Assembly (NCBI RefSeq): GCF_001411555.2
Contig: NC_049901.1
Span: forward strand, 35,412,838-35,476,837
Length of the DNA stretch: 64,000 nt
Direction of reading: 5' to 3'
Source: Juglans regia
Taxonomy: Eukaryota > Streptophyta > Magnoliopsida > Fagales > Juglandaceae
Shown here: positions 41,435-53,393 of the stretch, in pieces
Layout of the letters: the number at the start of each line of letters is the position of its first letter
Numbering within the stretch: the stretch's first letter is position 1
Notes under the pieces: model-generated
Seen by the model: only the letters and a program-made list of their open reading frames with translations
What the model was told of the DNA's origin: nothing
Databases searched by the model: none
Translations under genes and position numbers: made by a program

Positions 41435-42239
41435 CTCCATGATTATGCCTCCGAGTTACTTACCTGAACATGCTTGAAATCCATAAATGAAGGACCTAAA
41501 CCAGAAAATCCTATATACCACAGCTTATACGAAACAATTTCCCAATAAAAGCATGTTATAAAACTCATACAAAAGAAAAACCCAACGGTATCATGAATGC
41601 TATGTCTGTCCCTCTATCTCTCTCCCCCTTTCTTGGAACAATTGACTAGATTCAAGAGCACTTCATTCGATATATTTGCATTTTTACATAATCAACAGTG
41701 AAAATAGCACAAACCTGCCTTGCAAAAGATGTCCAAGATCAACCGCCCCAAACACTGTGAGTGAGACCAACGGAAGCCCATATCTGATAAATGGATATTT
41801 TCTGCCCCATCTTTTAAACGATGAGTTTGAATGCTGAATATTTGCAGTGGTAGAGGAAATGTTAGTATTTTTACGAGACATACTCATCACTGTCTTAATG
41901 ATTGTCATTTCTGCACACCACGAGAGCACCTACATGGCAAGTTGGCAACATCAGGATCACTCCTAAGCACAAGATGCCTTCTTCGAGTAGACACTAGTAA
42001 ACAAGCCAAATTAGCTGAGTTCTAACCTTTGAGCTCCAAATTGATAAAATTAAACACACTAGCCAAAAAAATTAAATAAATAAATTCATATATTCTTTTT
42101 TGTTTAATAAAGCAATAACTCCACAATCACCCAATAACCTCTGCATAATGAACCAACAATTTCACAAGTCTCAATAAATTATCAACGTCTCAATAAAGCA
42201 AATAAACATAATGAAATCCAATTTACCAAAAAAAAATCA
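41433..42239. other. non-coding stretch
   Basis: No gene recognised; the short frames here have no domain and no flanking signals. Confidence 0.45.
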
Positions 42240-43135
42240 TGTAATAGCAATAGTACCCTTCGATACTGAATCCCCTATCCTCAGCTAATTCTTCCAATGC
42301 TTTCTATTCCTGATCACCATCAGAATCATCAAAATCATCTAAAAATATTGTGGAGATAAGGGGTGAGTTATTAACAACTCCGTAAACAGAGAACATATAC
42401 TAGTATGTAAACATGAGACATTTACATAGTACAGAATGCAGAGCAAAACATTTTTAGTTTCTGAATGCAGAACAAAACATGTTATCAAAATATCAAAGCA
42501 ACAGTTTCAGAAGTATTCATATACAAAAATCCTTTGACATAGCATAATTGAACATCATCATATCATATTACATCAGAGACCATGTTTAACCCCTGTGGTA
42601 GGGTTGTGCGATGCCTAGTGGCCAAATCGGACAATATTAGAATGTGAATCTTCCTCTTATTCTTCTTGGAGCCCCGAGTGTGCATACAGAAAAGATCAAA
42701 CAGAAAAACCATTTTGTTTCCAAAGTGGGTGCATTCAAAAACAAAGATATTGGTACCGACCATATTATAGAGGCCATAGTTTTACATCAGTGGTAAGGTC
42801 AGAACAAAACAGAAACAAAATCAGAATGTCATGCCAAAGGTTTTTAGATGTCACAACTTATCATATTAGAATACTGAACAGATTCAGATAATTTTCACGT
42901 ATTTAAAACAAACTGAGAGCATCTTCTTATAACTACGCACAAATTTTCAGATTTCATATTCGGCCTATTTATACCACTGAGAATAGAATGCCAAATTTTG
43001 CTCATATTTATACTAGTTATGACAGAAAATACTTTTATTTTTATATACATATATCATGATCAGTAATGCAGATTAAATAACCAAGATTGTTTCAAGTTTC
43101 TTTTCATAGAAAAACGTGTATATGTTTCATAAATC
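42240..43135 (-). mobile_element. LTR fragment related to the 53394-56052 solo LTR
   Basis: On the minus strand the stretch around 42300-42350 reads ...ttttagatgattttgatgattctgatggtgatcaggaatag, the same kind of short acidic peptide (DDFDDSDGDQE then stop) that lies near the 3' end of the solo LTR at 55790. Farther in, accacagggg and gggttgtgcg-type blocks (about 42580-42620) also fit long gypsy LTRs. Boundaries and target duplication were not found. Confidence 0.45.
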
Positions 43136-43139
43136 AACC

Positions 43140-43895
43140 TCAAGTCATTGAGAGAAGTCCAATGCAAAAATAAACTAAAAATATGAAACTTGTATGAAAA
43201 GTCGAGTAGAAATCACATGGTCCATAGTCAAAGTCAATGGCTAACGGTTAGAAGATGGCGTGGCACTAACTAATGTGGCCCTGATGCAGCAACTAGCTAG
43301 GGAAGTTTGCTGGCGCGTGGATAGCGGAGCAAATGTCTGGGTGGTGTGTACAGGATCTTCTAAGGTCAGTCTTCGTCTTTTTGAGCTCTACGATGAGTTT
43401 CCTATCAATTGACATTACTGAGAATATGAAAAAGAAAATATATGTGATTGATCGTGGTGGTGAGGGCCGAATCTTGTGGTGGGTCATGGCGACACATCTG
43501 AAGGCATATGGGAGTGGGTCTTTCATAGATCAAACAATATGAACCTTCATAATCAAGTTAAAGGTTGGAAAGCACCAAGTGGTGACAGTCTCATCGAAAA
43601 AAAAAACACTGGAAATTAACTTTTGCAAAGAGTTCACAGGGAACCTATGTCGCTCATACCATGTAGAGAATAAGTAAAATAGAATTTGAATGAGACTTAT
43701 ATTATTGAATGAATGAATATTATGTACAATAAGAGAGCTTATTTATAGGAAAAAAATTAGGCCAAGTGACATAAGAAAATAAATAAATACAAGTTCTCCT
43801 GATCAAAGCATGTTTGTAATCAAAGTGCATGGTCAATCAAATATATATCAACAATAAATATATATCATATATCATATATTTAATTTGTAATAATC
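43140..43895 (-). mobile_element. second copia element, copy 2 (LTR, primer site, leader)
   Basis: Minus-strand fragment with LTR 43662-43895 and leader 43140-43649; it matches 37010-37724. Between them the primer site reads tggtatgagcga on the minus strand (43650-43661), a variant of TGGTATCAGAGC. This copy lacks about 57 bp present in copy 1 (37172-37228) but keeps about 90 bp next to the LTR that copy 1 lost. The Ty3/gypsy LTR starts directly at 43896. Confidence 0.7.
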
Positions 43896-44240
43896 TGATG
43901 TAGCAAGCGAGATTAATGGGGCAGCACAGCAGACAACTTACCAAAATGAACCAAGAAATGTAGCCGTGAACAGAGGAGGTCGTTAATAGCTTCATAAAAG
44001 GATCATTGCAGATTTTATTTCCTTTGAATAAAGTTTCATTAATTGTTATTTCCTTTCCAAATAAGTTTCCTTAGTTGGTTTCTTCTGTATAAGGGGGCCG
44101 AATATGGGATGGATAGTAGTTATCATTTTTCTGAATATTGTAAGGATTGCAAAGTTTTTATCAATAAAACTTATGGCTCGTTGTTGGGAAGACACAACTC
44201 TTCTCGGATTTTCTTTCCTTGGTAAGTTTCCGCTACGTCA
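43896..44240 (+). repeat. Ty3/gypsy 5' LTR
   Basis: 345 bp with inverted ends TGATGTAG ... CTACGTCA. It contains a TATA-like ctgtataaggg (about 44086) and a polyadenylation signal atcaataaaactt (about 44161). The primer site follows after one base. No 3' LTR was found. Confidence 0.7.
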
Positions 44241-44241
44241 A

Positions 44242-44253
44242 TTGGCATCGGAG
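44242..44253 (+). other. primer binding site of gypsy element
   Basis: ttggcatcggag immediately after the LTR; a two-mismatch version of the tRNA-iMet site TTGGTATCAGAG. Confidence 0.65.
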
Positions 44254-44272
44254 AAAGGTTTCGCTTGGCTCA

Positions 44273-47200
44273 ATGGCAAGAACGAAGGCAACCAACACAG
44301 GAATGAGGACCTCAGTGCACAAGCCCTTTGGAACTCTATCCAAACTCAAAACAAACAAAACCAGTAGCAGTTTGAAGGGATTGAACACATGTTACAAGAA
44401 ATTCAAAGGTCCATCACCAATGTTCATGCGGAGGGCAAAAGGGACCAAAACGGAAGGCAAGGAGATGGGCCTCATCTAGGTGGAGGAAGGGGACCCAGAC
44501 GACCACCACTAAACCGTGGTGGAGATGACTCCTCCAATGATGAAGAATTCGGAGACTTGGCAGGAGCAAGAAATTAAAAGGGTCGTGATGGCAATACCAA
44601 CTTCAAAATCAAAATTGATTTGCCATGTTTCAACGGTCATCTTCATGTTGAAAGTTTTCTTGATTGGCTATCAAAAGTAGAAAACTTCTTTGACTAAATG
44701 CAAATACGAGAAAATCAACAAGTGAAATTAGTAGCTTACAAGCTACGGGGTGGAGCATCGGCTTGGTGGGAACAAACGCAGAACAACCGAAGATGCCAAG
44801 GCAAGCAACCTATCTATGTATGGTCCAAAATGAAGAGGTTGATGAGGGAACGATTCCTTCCACCAGACTATGAACAACTCTTGTACCAACAATACCAAAA
44901 TTGCAAGCAGGGTGCCAGGACTATCAATGAATATACGGAAGAATTTTATCGATTGAATTCTCGGAACAATCTCTTAGAGACTAAGGGGCAACAAGTGACG
45001 AGATACATTAGGGGACTAAGCATTGCCATCTAGGACAAGGTCACCTTGTGCACCGTATGGACTCTATCGGAAGCAGTCAACTTGGCTATGAAAATTAAAT
45101 TACAACTTGCCCCCCCCCCCTACTAGGTTACCAAGCTATGCAACAGCAACCAGAGTAACCGAACCACCAACTTAATCGAATACACCACATGTCCCTTCAT
45201 CCAGTCGTGACCAAAGGACGCAAAATATCCATCAGAGTCCCAAATCCAGTGCCACTCCAACTGGGGGTAGAGGAAGCCTCAACCAAAATCCTTATAGCAA
45301 ACCTATCAGTGGCAAGTGTTTTCGCTGCAATCAACCGGGACATCGCTCCAACGATTTTCCTGCTCGAAGAGCCGTTAAGATGGTGGATGGTGTGTATTTG
45401 AGCAAGGAGGATGAAGGGGAGTCATGGGAAAAGGACGAACTCGTTGAAGGTGACGAGGGTGATCTAGTGAAATGCGTTATTCAGAGGCTCCTCCTGATGC
45501 CGAAGCTTGAAGATCATACCCAGAGGCACGTTATTTTCAAAACTCGTTGCACCATTAATCAAAAGGTTTGCAATCTGATTATCGATAGTGGGAGTTGTGA
45601 AAATATTGTTTCAAAGGCATTGGTTTCTACGTTACAATTAAGCATAGAGAAGCATCCCAGGCCATACAAGATCAGTTGGATAAAGAAGGGCGCTGAGACT
45701 AAGGTAACCACTACTTGTTGAGTTCCATTTTCAATTGGCAAATTTTATAATGATGTAGCAGACTGCGACGTGGTGGAGATGGACGCTTGTCACATGTTGC
45801 TCGGAAGGCCGTGGCAATTTGATGTGGATGCCACGTATAAGGGGCGCGACAACACTTATTTGTTTTGGTGGCATGAAAAGAAGGTGGTGTTGTTGCCCAT
45901 GGGAGAGAAGTCCAACAAAGTAGCAGTGCTTAAAAAGAAGAATAATTTTCTTATGGTAACTGAAGATCAGTTCCTGATGGATGCAAAAGAGAGTGGATAA
46001 GTTTTAACGTTGGTGGTGAAAGGGAGAACTAAAGAGGATGTTCCCGAATTTCCTCCCCATGTTCAACAACTACTTGAAGAATTTTCAGATATTGCTCCTC
46101 ATGAATTGCCAGCTGGTCTACCCCCCATGTGAGACATACAAGACTGCATTGACTTGGTACCAGGCACCAGCCTCCCCAATTTACCACACTACCAAATGAG
46201 TTCGAATGAACACAAAATTCTTCAAGATCAGGTTGAGGACCTCATTTGCAAGGGTCTGATCCTTGAGAGCATGAGTCCCTGCGCCATTCCAACCTTGCTC
46301 ACTCCAAAGAAATATGGTAGTTGGAGGATGTGCATGGACAGTCGTGCCATCAACAAAATCACGGTAAAATATAGATTTCCTATACCATGATTAAATGACA
46401 TACTACACATGCTTGCAGGCTCAAGAATTTTTTCGAAACTTGATTTGAGGAGTGGTTATCATCAAATATGAATTTGACACGTCGATGAGTGGAAAACAAC
46501 TTTCAAGACAAAGGAAGGTCTTTACGAGTGGCTAGTCATGCCATTCGGCTTGTCCAACTAGCCCAGCACCTTCATGAGGGTCATGCACCAAACTCTCAAG
46601 CCTATCATTGACAACTTCGTTGTTGTATATTTCGTTGATATTCTCCAGTACAGACAAAATGAACAACAACACATGGTGCATTTGTGCGAAGTGCTCTCAG
46701 TTCTAAGGGAGAGCAAAATGTACGTTATCTAAAGAAGTGCAATTTTATCACCAACAGATTACTATTTTTGGGTTTCATTGTTGGTGCAGATGGAATTCAC
46801 ATGGATGAAGCAAAGGTTCAGGCTATCCGAGAGTGGCCACGCCCATCAACCCTTATGCAAGTTCGAAGCTTCCAGGGACTAGCCACTTTCTACCGGCGGT
46901 TTATTCGAAATTTTAGCACTCTAGCGACACCAATTACTGAATGCATGAAGAAGGGTAGATTTCAGTGGGGTGATGAGCAAGACACGAGCTTTGTTGTAAT
47001 TAAAGAGAAGCTATCTACAGCCTCGGTTCTTGCACTGCCTAGCTTTGAAAAATTATTTGAGGTAGAGTGCGATGCTTCCATTGTTGGCATTGGGGCCGTT
47101 CTCTCGCAAGAAGGCTGATCTGTCGAATTTTTTAGTGAAAAATTAAACAAAGCAAGGAGCAAGTGGACTGTTTACGAGTTGGAATTCTATGCGATAATCA

Positions 47201-47310
47201 GGGCCTTAAAGCATTGAGAGCACTACTTAGTCCAACGTGAGTTCGTGCTGTATAGTGACCACCATGCGTTGAAGTTCATTAATACTCAAACCCACATGAA
47301 CCGAATGCCT
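44273..47310 (+). pseudogene. Ty3/gypsy chromovirus-type gag-pol, broken and truncated
   Basis: Plus-strand polyprotein in many frames. It begins MARTKATNTGMRTS (44273). Retrotrans_gag: FKIKIDLPCFNGHLHVESF, VKLVAYKLRGGASAWWEQ, LMRERFLPPDYEQLLYQQY. Zinc knuckle near 45310: CFRCNQPGHRSNDF, where the fourth ligand Cys is Phe. Protease near 45575: LIIDSGSCENIVSKALV, then [67 protein letters not shown] and YFVDIL (about 46630), where the catalytic YFDD has lost an Asp (D to V). RNase [32 protein letters not shown]. Sequence ends near 47310 in NTQTHMNRM, so integrase and the 3' LTR are missing. At least six stops. It cannot move. Confidence 0.85.
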
Positions 47311-47596
47311 ATTCAAATTTTTAACTGGAATGATATATAATCTAGCGTGGGAATTAAGTTTTAACTGGAATAATTAAGATATTATTCAAATTTTACATTT
47401 GCCTATTCAAAGCTAGTTACCGTGGTTTTAATTTGAATTTTAAACAAAATCCAAAAAATAGCCGTTCTAATCTTCCACCGTGGTTTTAATTTGTATTTTA
47501 AATAAAACCCAAAAAATAGCCGTTCTAATCTTCCAGTGATGAAAGAACACGAGAAGATACAGACGTCCCCCCTTTCCCCTCCCACGTTCACGCATG

Positions 47597-47598
<2 letters not shown>
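47311..47598. repeat. 58-bp tandem duplication
   Basis: accgtggttttaatttg...ttctaatcttcc occurs at 47419 and again at 47477 (58 bp apart), with a few changes. The flank also has gcctattcaaa twice (47306 and 47401). Confidence 0.8.
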
Positions 47599-47652
<54 letters not shown>

Positions 47653-47667
47653 GCACACGCACACGCC
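47599..47667. repeat. (TA)n-(CA)n microsatellite
   Basis: At least 22 TA dinucleotides (47599-47643) followed by acacacacacgcacacgcac. Open frames that run through it are artefacts. Confidence 0.95.
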
Positions 47668-49261
47668 TGTATATTCCAGGATTCCTCACACGAACAGGTA
47701 GCCATTCGAGAGAGTGTGATTTATTGCGGCTCATGCTTCAATGGAGAGAAGGGTGGTTTTACGGCGATCAAGATGCATCCGATGATCTGAACTGTAAGCA
47801 TTGTAGTAAATCTGTTGCTGGTCCGATTTGTTTTCTTTGCCAAAGGGATTTTCATTGGTTCGGCTAAGATATTCACAATTGGACCTGATCCCAAACGTGA
47901 CCCTGCTCTCTTTTCGATCATTACTCGAGTGAGAAGACAAAAGGTCCTAACTCCCTCGTGTAAAATCTTTTGAATACCAAATCTTCTGTAATTTCGTTTA
48001 TTTTATCATTGATTTTTGAGTTCATTCTTTTATTTATTTATTATATATTTAGTCTTTTAGCTTTTGGCCAGGAAAGACGGCAACTGTAATGGCTGTGAAG
48101 GAGACCTTAAGGCCGGCCTCTTGGCACTTTTTTCGCTACATTATTCTTGGTGGATGAGACTTATTGATGCTCAGGGTGATCATCGAAGGCATGTCCCGTA
48201 TCCTCTAGTTGCTAGTAGCCTTTTACCTATGAATCGTTCGGATTTAAATCATTTTTTTTTTCTTTTTATTTATAAATCAATCAATCTATCAATTTTAAGG
48301 CTTGTCGTGGAGCATGTTGGTGCTCGAATTTGATAAGGTGGGGACTGTTGTTACTTCAGTTTAGAACCATGCCATGGAGGACTCTGGAATGTGTTACTCT
48401 ACTTATGCTTGTTATCTAAATTCTTGATGAATTTAATCGCTCTCTCTTTTGCCTGTCGCTATTATAACATCTTATAAGCTATCTTGGACTATGGTGCCCA
48501 GCCAGGTGAACTTGGTATTTCTTTCTTATTACCTTTTGGTTATTTGCTCTTCCTTTTGTTTTTAGTGACATAGGTAGAATTGTCTAGTAATGCCTTTATT
48601 TTATCTGTCTATTCAATGTTCTGGTTTCCGTAAAATGACTTGTGATATATTCTTCGTGTGCTGTTTCCATGGAGTGGTGAAGAGCTATGTTTAGAAAGGA
48701 ACATTGATATAAACAAATGTATACATGGGTTGGAATAGGTTTTAACTACAACATTCCAAATTCCAAATTCCATATACATACCTATAGATTTCCCTGTTAC
48801 AGAGAAATTTTTGTTCTTTATATATGTATGTATGTAAAGTCAGTTATGGATTTGGTTTTCTGTCATGCAAGCTGGAAATAGGTAACTTGGATGTAAAACT
48901 CATTATAAATTGCATAAAATCTGATGGACTGGGTCTCCACACGTCGCCTAGGCCCTAAACTAAAAGATCAATTGTAAAAAAAAAAAAAAAAAAAAAATTG
49001 CCCAGACAACTTACAAAAAAATAAAAAATAAAAAAGGTCAGGACAGGTGCGGCTATGTGTTGCGAATTACTGAAATCTTAGTGGAGATTCATAAACAGAT
49101 TCCTGGAGGTAGACTGTATTAATTTACAGAATCTGGAGGCAGAGTATTAGTTTACAGAAGTTATGGCTATCATTAATATGTATTCACATTTTCTACTTCT
49201 GCAACTTTCTTGCATCCTGCCAACCAAAATTTTTGCTTTCAATTCTTTGTGGTTTTAACAG
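47668..49261. other. non-coding stretch before the clathrin exons
   Basis: No domain recognised. A-runs at 48979-49000 and 49016-49034. A ttttaacag splice acceptor ends the stretch at 49261, so part of it could be intron of the original clathrin gene copy. Confidence 0.4.
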
Positions 49262-49532
49262 AAGAACCTGATCCGTGAGGCAACGGCTTTTCTATTAGAT
49301 GTTTTGAAGCCAAATCTTCCTGAACATGGTTTCCTTCAAACAAAGGTTTCGATTCACGCTCTCTTTATTAACGCTATCTAACTTCCATTTGAATAGTTTC
49401 TGCTCTTTTCAGCCACTGTAACACTTTTATTTTATATAGGTCCTGGAAATCAATCAGTTAACTTTTTCAAATGTAGCTAACGCTATTGAACAGTTGGGTG
49501 TGCTTGAGATATGTGAATATAAATTTGAATGA
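49262..49532 (+). pseudogene. clathrin heavy chain, two-exon fragment
   Basis: Exon A (49262-49345, 28 codons after an aacag acceptor) reads [20 protein letters not shown] then EHGFLQTK, matching a strongly conserved stretch of plant clathrin heavy chain in the first third of the arm (about residue 540-570 in my recollection). A 94-bp GT-AG intron (49346-49439) separates it from exon B, which continues VLEINQLTFSNVANAI, where the family has VLEINLVTFPNVADAI. After that the frame drifts (EQLGVLEICEYKFE) and stops near 49532. Clathrin heavy chain forms triskelia that coat endocytic and trans-Golgi vesicles. The intron shows a genomic-DNA origin rather than retrocopy. Only about 45 of some 1700 residues are present, so it is a non-functional fragment, possibly captured or left by a deletion. 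Confidence 0.8.
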
Positions 49533-49700
49533 ATAATCATTGGTTGACAGGTTTGGGTCTGCTTTTGCAAAGTCCGCATACATTGATTAGTGTACATCAT
49601 ATCAAACCAACTGCTCAAATAAACACCTAGTTTTAGTAATTGTGCATGACCTCATCTGATAGGATAATTCTATATGCTTGAGAATTTATATAGGGTTCCT

Positions 49701-51598
49701 CGTATTTTATAGAGCGAGATAAACGTATTCATTATTTTTATTGATCTATATTGTGTTCATTGAGGCATTATTTTTGCAATGCATATTACGAGATACTTTT
49801 TTTTATTAGTCAATTTTTCTCACCTATATTTTAACAATCAATTACTACTAAAAGTAATATCATAACAGAAAATTTCCTATATTATTTTTTATTACAAGTT
49901 TTTTCCCTCCTCTCCTCCACACTTCCTTTCCTCCTCTTCTCCACTCTTCCACTCCTCTACTCTTCCTCCTCTTCCCCACCTCTCTTCTTCCCTCCACTTT
50001 TCTCTTCCTCTCTTCCTCCTTCCCTACACTCTTCTCCTCTCTTTCTCCTCTCATCCACTCTTCCTCTCCTCCATCTCCCTTCCTCCCTCCACTCTTCCTC
50101 CTCTCCTCCACTCTTCCTTTCCTCCTCTTCTCCTCTCTTCCTCTCCTTCCTCTCCTTCCACTCTTCATTTCCTCCTCTCTTCCACTATCCACTCTTCCTC
50201 ATCTCTCCCTCTCCTCCACTCTTTCTTCTCTCTTCTCCTCTCTTCCTCTCCTTCCACTCTTTCTCCCCTCCTCTCTTCCTCCTCTCGTCCTTTCCTCCTT
50301 TCTCCCTCTATCCACTCTTCCTTAAAGCATTAGTTTGAAGCATTAGTTTTCCCCCCCCCTTCTCTCCTCCACTGTTCATTTTCTCATATTCTCCTCTCTT
50401 CCTTTCCTACTCTTTTTCATTGTTCCTCTCCTCCATCTCCCTTCATCCCTCCACTCTTCCTCCCCTCCTCCACTCCTCTTACATGCATCCACTCTTTGTT
50501 CTCTCCTCCTTTCGTCCTCTTCTCCTCTCTTCATTCTCTCATCCACTCTTCCTTTTCCCCATCTTCTCCTCTCTTCCTCTCATCCACTCTTCCTCCTCTC
50601 CTCCACCTCTCTTCCTCTATGCACAATTCCTCTCCTCCTCTCTTCCTCCACTCTTCCTCTCCTCCTTCTCTTCCTCTTCCACCCTCTTCCTCTTCTCCTC
50701 CTCACTTCCTCATCCCCATTCTCCTATTTCTCTCCTCATTTCTTAACATATTTCTTTCTCCTAAATATACTTTTTGCATGTTCTATTTTTAAATATTATA
50801 TTATTTTTATTTGGTGATGTGATTAGACTTTTAGTATTTCTTTCTCAATCCTTATGGATTTTAAATTTTAATTTCCAAAACTTGAGATTTGTTGAAGAGG
50901 CTTTAGGCATGTACCAACTTTGATTGGATAGACTAGGTCAGCCTTCAGCTTTGATACAAAGGAGGTAGACGCTCTCTAACTTTACAAAAGACATTTTGAA
51001 CTCATTATATTTTTTATATAAAATACTCTTTATATCTTTAGATTTTTATTCAGGAATATCTTTCATTTTGATGCGAAGATAAAGGGATGAAGAAATGTTG
51101 ATTGAGGTATTGATATTGTCGTTTCCTATTCGAAATTATACTCCTCATTTAGATGACAAAGGTAAATAGTTTGATAGCAAATACATGATTAATTCTATAC
51201 TATTACTTTTTTATTTGATGACATATTCTTCGATGATGAAGGGTAGTTACACACTTCACTTTGACAACTTTCAATGACTATATTATGACAAGCTAACTGC
51301 AGTATTGTGCCCTAGGAATCAGTAGGTATGTTATGTTAAAAGCATTATGCCTCTTATTGGATTGTTTTCATGAGCTTTCTATTTTATTTTACATTATATT
51401 GTCTTCATAATGTGAAACTTCAAACGTTTTCCTTTTAACTCTAGGTTTGTTATAATTCTTTGCAGATTATTCATACTTTTCCATTACTTGCAAAATTTGT
51501 AGCTAATAATGCAAGTTTTCTATGCCGGTTGATATGCTTTTAGCATAGTAGTAACGAACTTTTAAAGATTAATGACGGAAGATACTTGCTACATTTAT
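49701..51598. repeat. long tandem array, unit 1 (1898 bp)
   Basis: First unit of an array open at the window end. Units are bounded here at tgtattttatag-type motifs (49701, 51599, 61837, 63562). Order inside each unit: AT-rich start with aaacgtattcat, ggcattagttttgc and aaaagtaatat; a long pyrimidine block; then ttagtatttctttct, actttgattggatagac, catttcattttgatg, tatactcctcatttaga and gccggttgatatgctttta. Unit 1 is the longest because its pyrimidine block (49904-50735) is interrupted by a partial copy (gcattagttt twice, near 50330-50355). Confidence 0.85.
49904..50735. repeat. pyrimidine block of unit 1
   Basis: About 0.83 kb made almost only of C and T (ctcctcttcc-type units) on the plus strand, interrupted at 50320-50360. 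The minus strand is a purine run that reads as a Glu/Arg/Gly-rich open frame; that frame is compositional. Confidence 0.9.
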
Positions 51599-51765
51599 GT
51601 ATTTTATAGAATGAGGTAAACGTATTCATGTTTTTTTATTTATTTATTTTGTGTTCTTTTAGGCATTAGTTTTGCGATGCATATTAATAGAAACTTTTTT
51701 TAACAGTCAATTACTCCTAAAAGTAATATTATAGCAGGAAATTTTCTATATTTTTTGTATGACAA

Positions 51766-52310
51766 GTTTTCCCCCTCCCTCCTCCACTCTTCCTTTCCTC
51801 CTCTTCTCCACTCTTCCACTACTCCACTCTTCCTCCTCTCCTGCACCTCTCTTCCTCCTCCTCCACTCTTCCTACTCGTCTCCTATCTTCCTTCTCTCCT
51901 CTACTCTTCATTTTCTCCTCTTCTCCTCTATCCCTTTCCTCTTATTCATTATTCCTCTCCTCCATCTCTCTTCATCCCTCCACTCTTCCTCCCCTCCTCC
52001 ACTCCTCTACATGCCTCCACTCTTCGTCCTCTCCTCCTTTCATCCTATTTTCCTCTCTTCATTCTCTCATCCACTCTTCCTCCTCTCTTCCTTTCCTCCT
52101 CTTCTCCTATCTTCCTCTCCTCCACTCTTCCTCCTCTCCTCCTCTTCCTCCTCTCCTCCACCTCTCTTCCTCCATGCACTCTTCCCGTCCTCCTCTCCTC
52201 CTCCTCTCTTCCTCCATCTTCCTCTCATCCTCTCTTGCTCTTCCTCCTCCTCTTCCTCTTCTCCTCCTCACTTCCTCATCCTCATTCTCATTCTCCTAAT
52301 TCACTCCTCA
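51766..52310. repeat. pyrimidine block of unit 2
   Basis: About 0.54 kb of C/T-only sequence with ctcctc and cttcctc units; shares sub-blocks with the block of unit 1 (for example ctccatctcncttcatccctccactcttcctc). Confidence 0.9.
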
Positions 52311-52880
52311 TTTCTTAACTCATTTCTTTCTCCTAAATATACTATTTGTATGTTATATTTTTAAATATTATATTATTTTTGTTTGGTGATGTGAATAAAC
52401 TTTTAGTATTTCCTTCTCAATCCTTATGGATTTTAAATTTTAATTTCCAAAACTTGAGATTTGTTTAGGAGGCCTTAGGCATGTACGACTTTGATTGGAT
52501 AGACTGGGTCAGCCTTCAGCTTTGATACAAAGGAGGTAAACGCTCTCTATCTCTACAGATCACATTTTGAACTCATTATTTTTTTGTATAAAATACTCTT
52601 TATAGGTCTTAGTCTTTTATTCAGGAAACCTTTCATTTTGATGCAAAGATTAAGGGATGAAGAAATGTTGATTTAGGTACTGATATTGTCGTTTCCTATT
52701 CGAAATTATACTCCTCATTTAGACGACAAAGGTAATAGTTTGATGTCAGATTACAGGATTAATTCCATACTATTAATTTTTTATCTGATGACATTTTCTT
52801 CGATGATGAAGGGTAGTAACACACTTTACTTTGACAGATTTCAATGACTATATTATGACAAAGTAACTGTGGTATTCTGG

Positions 52881-52894
52881 CCTAGGAATCAACA
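52881..52894. repeat. target-site duplication of LINE-B (left)
   Basis: cctaggaatcaaca, repeated exactly at 61547-61560. In unit 1 the corresponding unoccupied site at 51311 reads cctaggaatcagta, which confirms the insertion point. Confidence 0.95.
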
Positions 52895-53393
52895 ATTTTT
52901 TTTATATAGAAGAGTGGGAAGCCACATATCCAATAGTGACCCCGTCCCAATTTTATTAATAACCCTCACTTATAGCGGAGGAAAACCGTGGTAACAAAAC
53001 CGACACTCGGGATTTTCAAAAACCACACATAAAACCATCCCATGTATCCAACTAAACAAAACCATAACCAAACTAACAAGACCACCTAAAAACATCAGAC
53101 CTATACTAACAATAAAACCTGCCTATAAAAGCAAAACCAGAACAAAAGAGACACAAAAACGAACCGCACCTCCACGTATCAGGTACTTGCACGTAGGAAA
53201 ACCAGCAGAAGAGCCCATAAACTGCACATAACTGACAACACTTCCGCAACACTTAAACCCATCTAGCTCTTACGCCTAATTGAAGGAAGACCCCATTTAT
53301 CTACTCTGATCAAACCCCACAACAAAGGAGAGATCTCACTCATACTCTTCCATTCCACTTCACCTTCGTTTGCCCCCCTTCTAGCTAACCAAT

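Larger units (their letters stand above)
51599..52894. repeat. tandem array, unit 2 (left part)
   Basis: Second unit up to the LINE-B insertion; pyrimidine block 51766-52310. Without the insertion the unit is 1572 bp and continues at 61561. Confidence 0.85.

Noticed and set aside
43293..43542. Frames of 69-77 codons on both strands in the copia leader
   Set aside because: Overlapping on both strands, no domain, and the counterpart region at 37.2-37.5 kb does not keep either frame open.
47403..47790. Frames through the TA/CA microsatellite
   Set aside because: Tyr-Ile and His-Ala repeats only reflect the dinucleotide repeat.
48064..48333. 89-codon plus-strand frame
   Set aside because: No recognisable domain, ends in a T-rich low-complexity stretch, no promoter or splice evidence.
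49860..50192. Minus-strand Glu/Arg/Gly-rich frame of about 110 codons, and similar frames at 62233-62575 and plus-strand Ser/Pro/Leu frames at 50420-52364
   Set aside because: They are translations of the purine/pyrimidine blocks; composition alone keeps them open and no start context, domain or conservation is visible.
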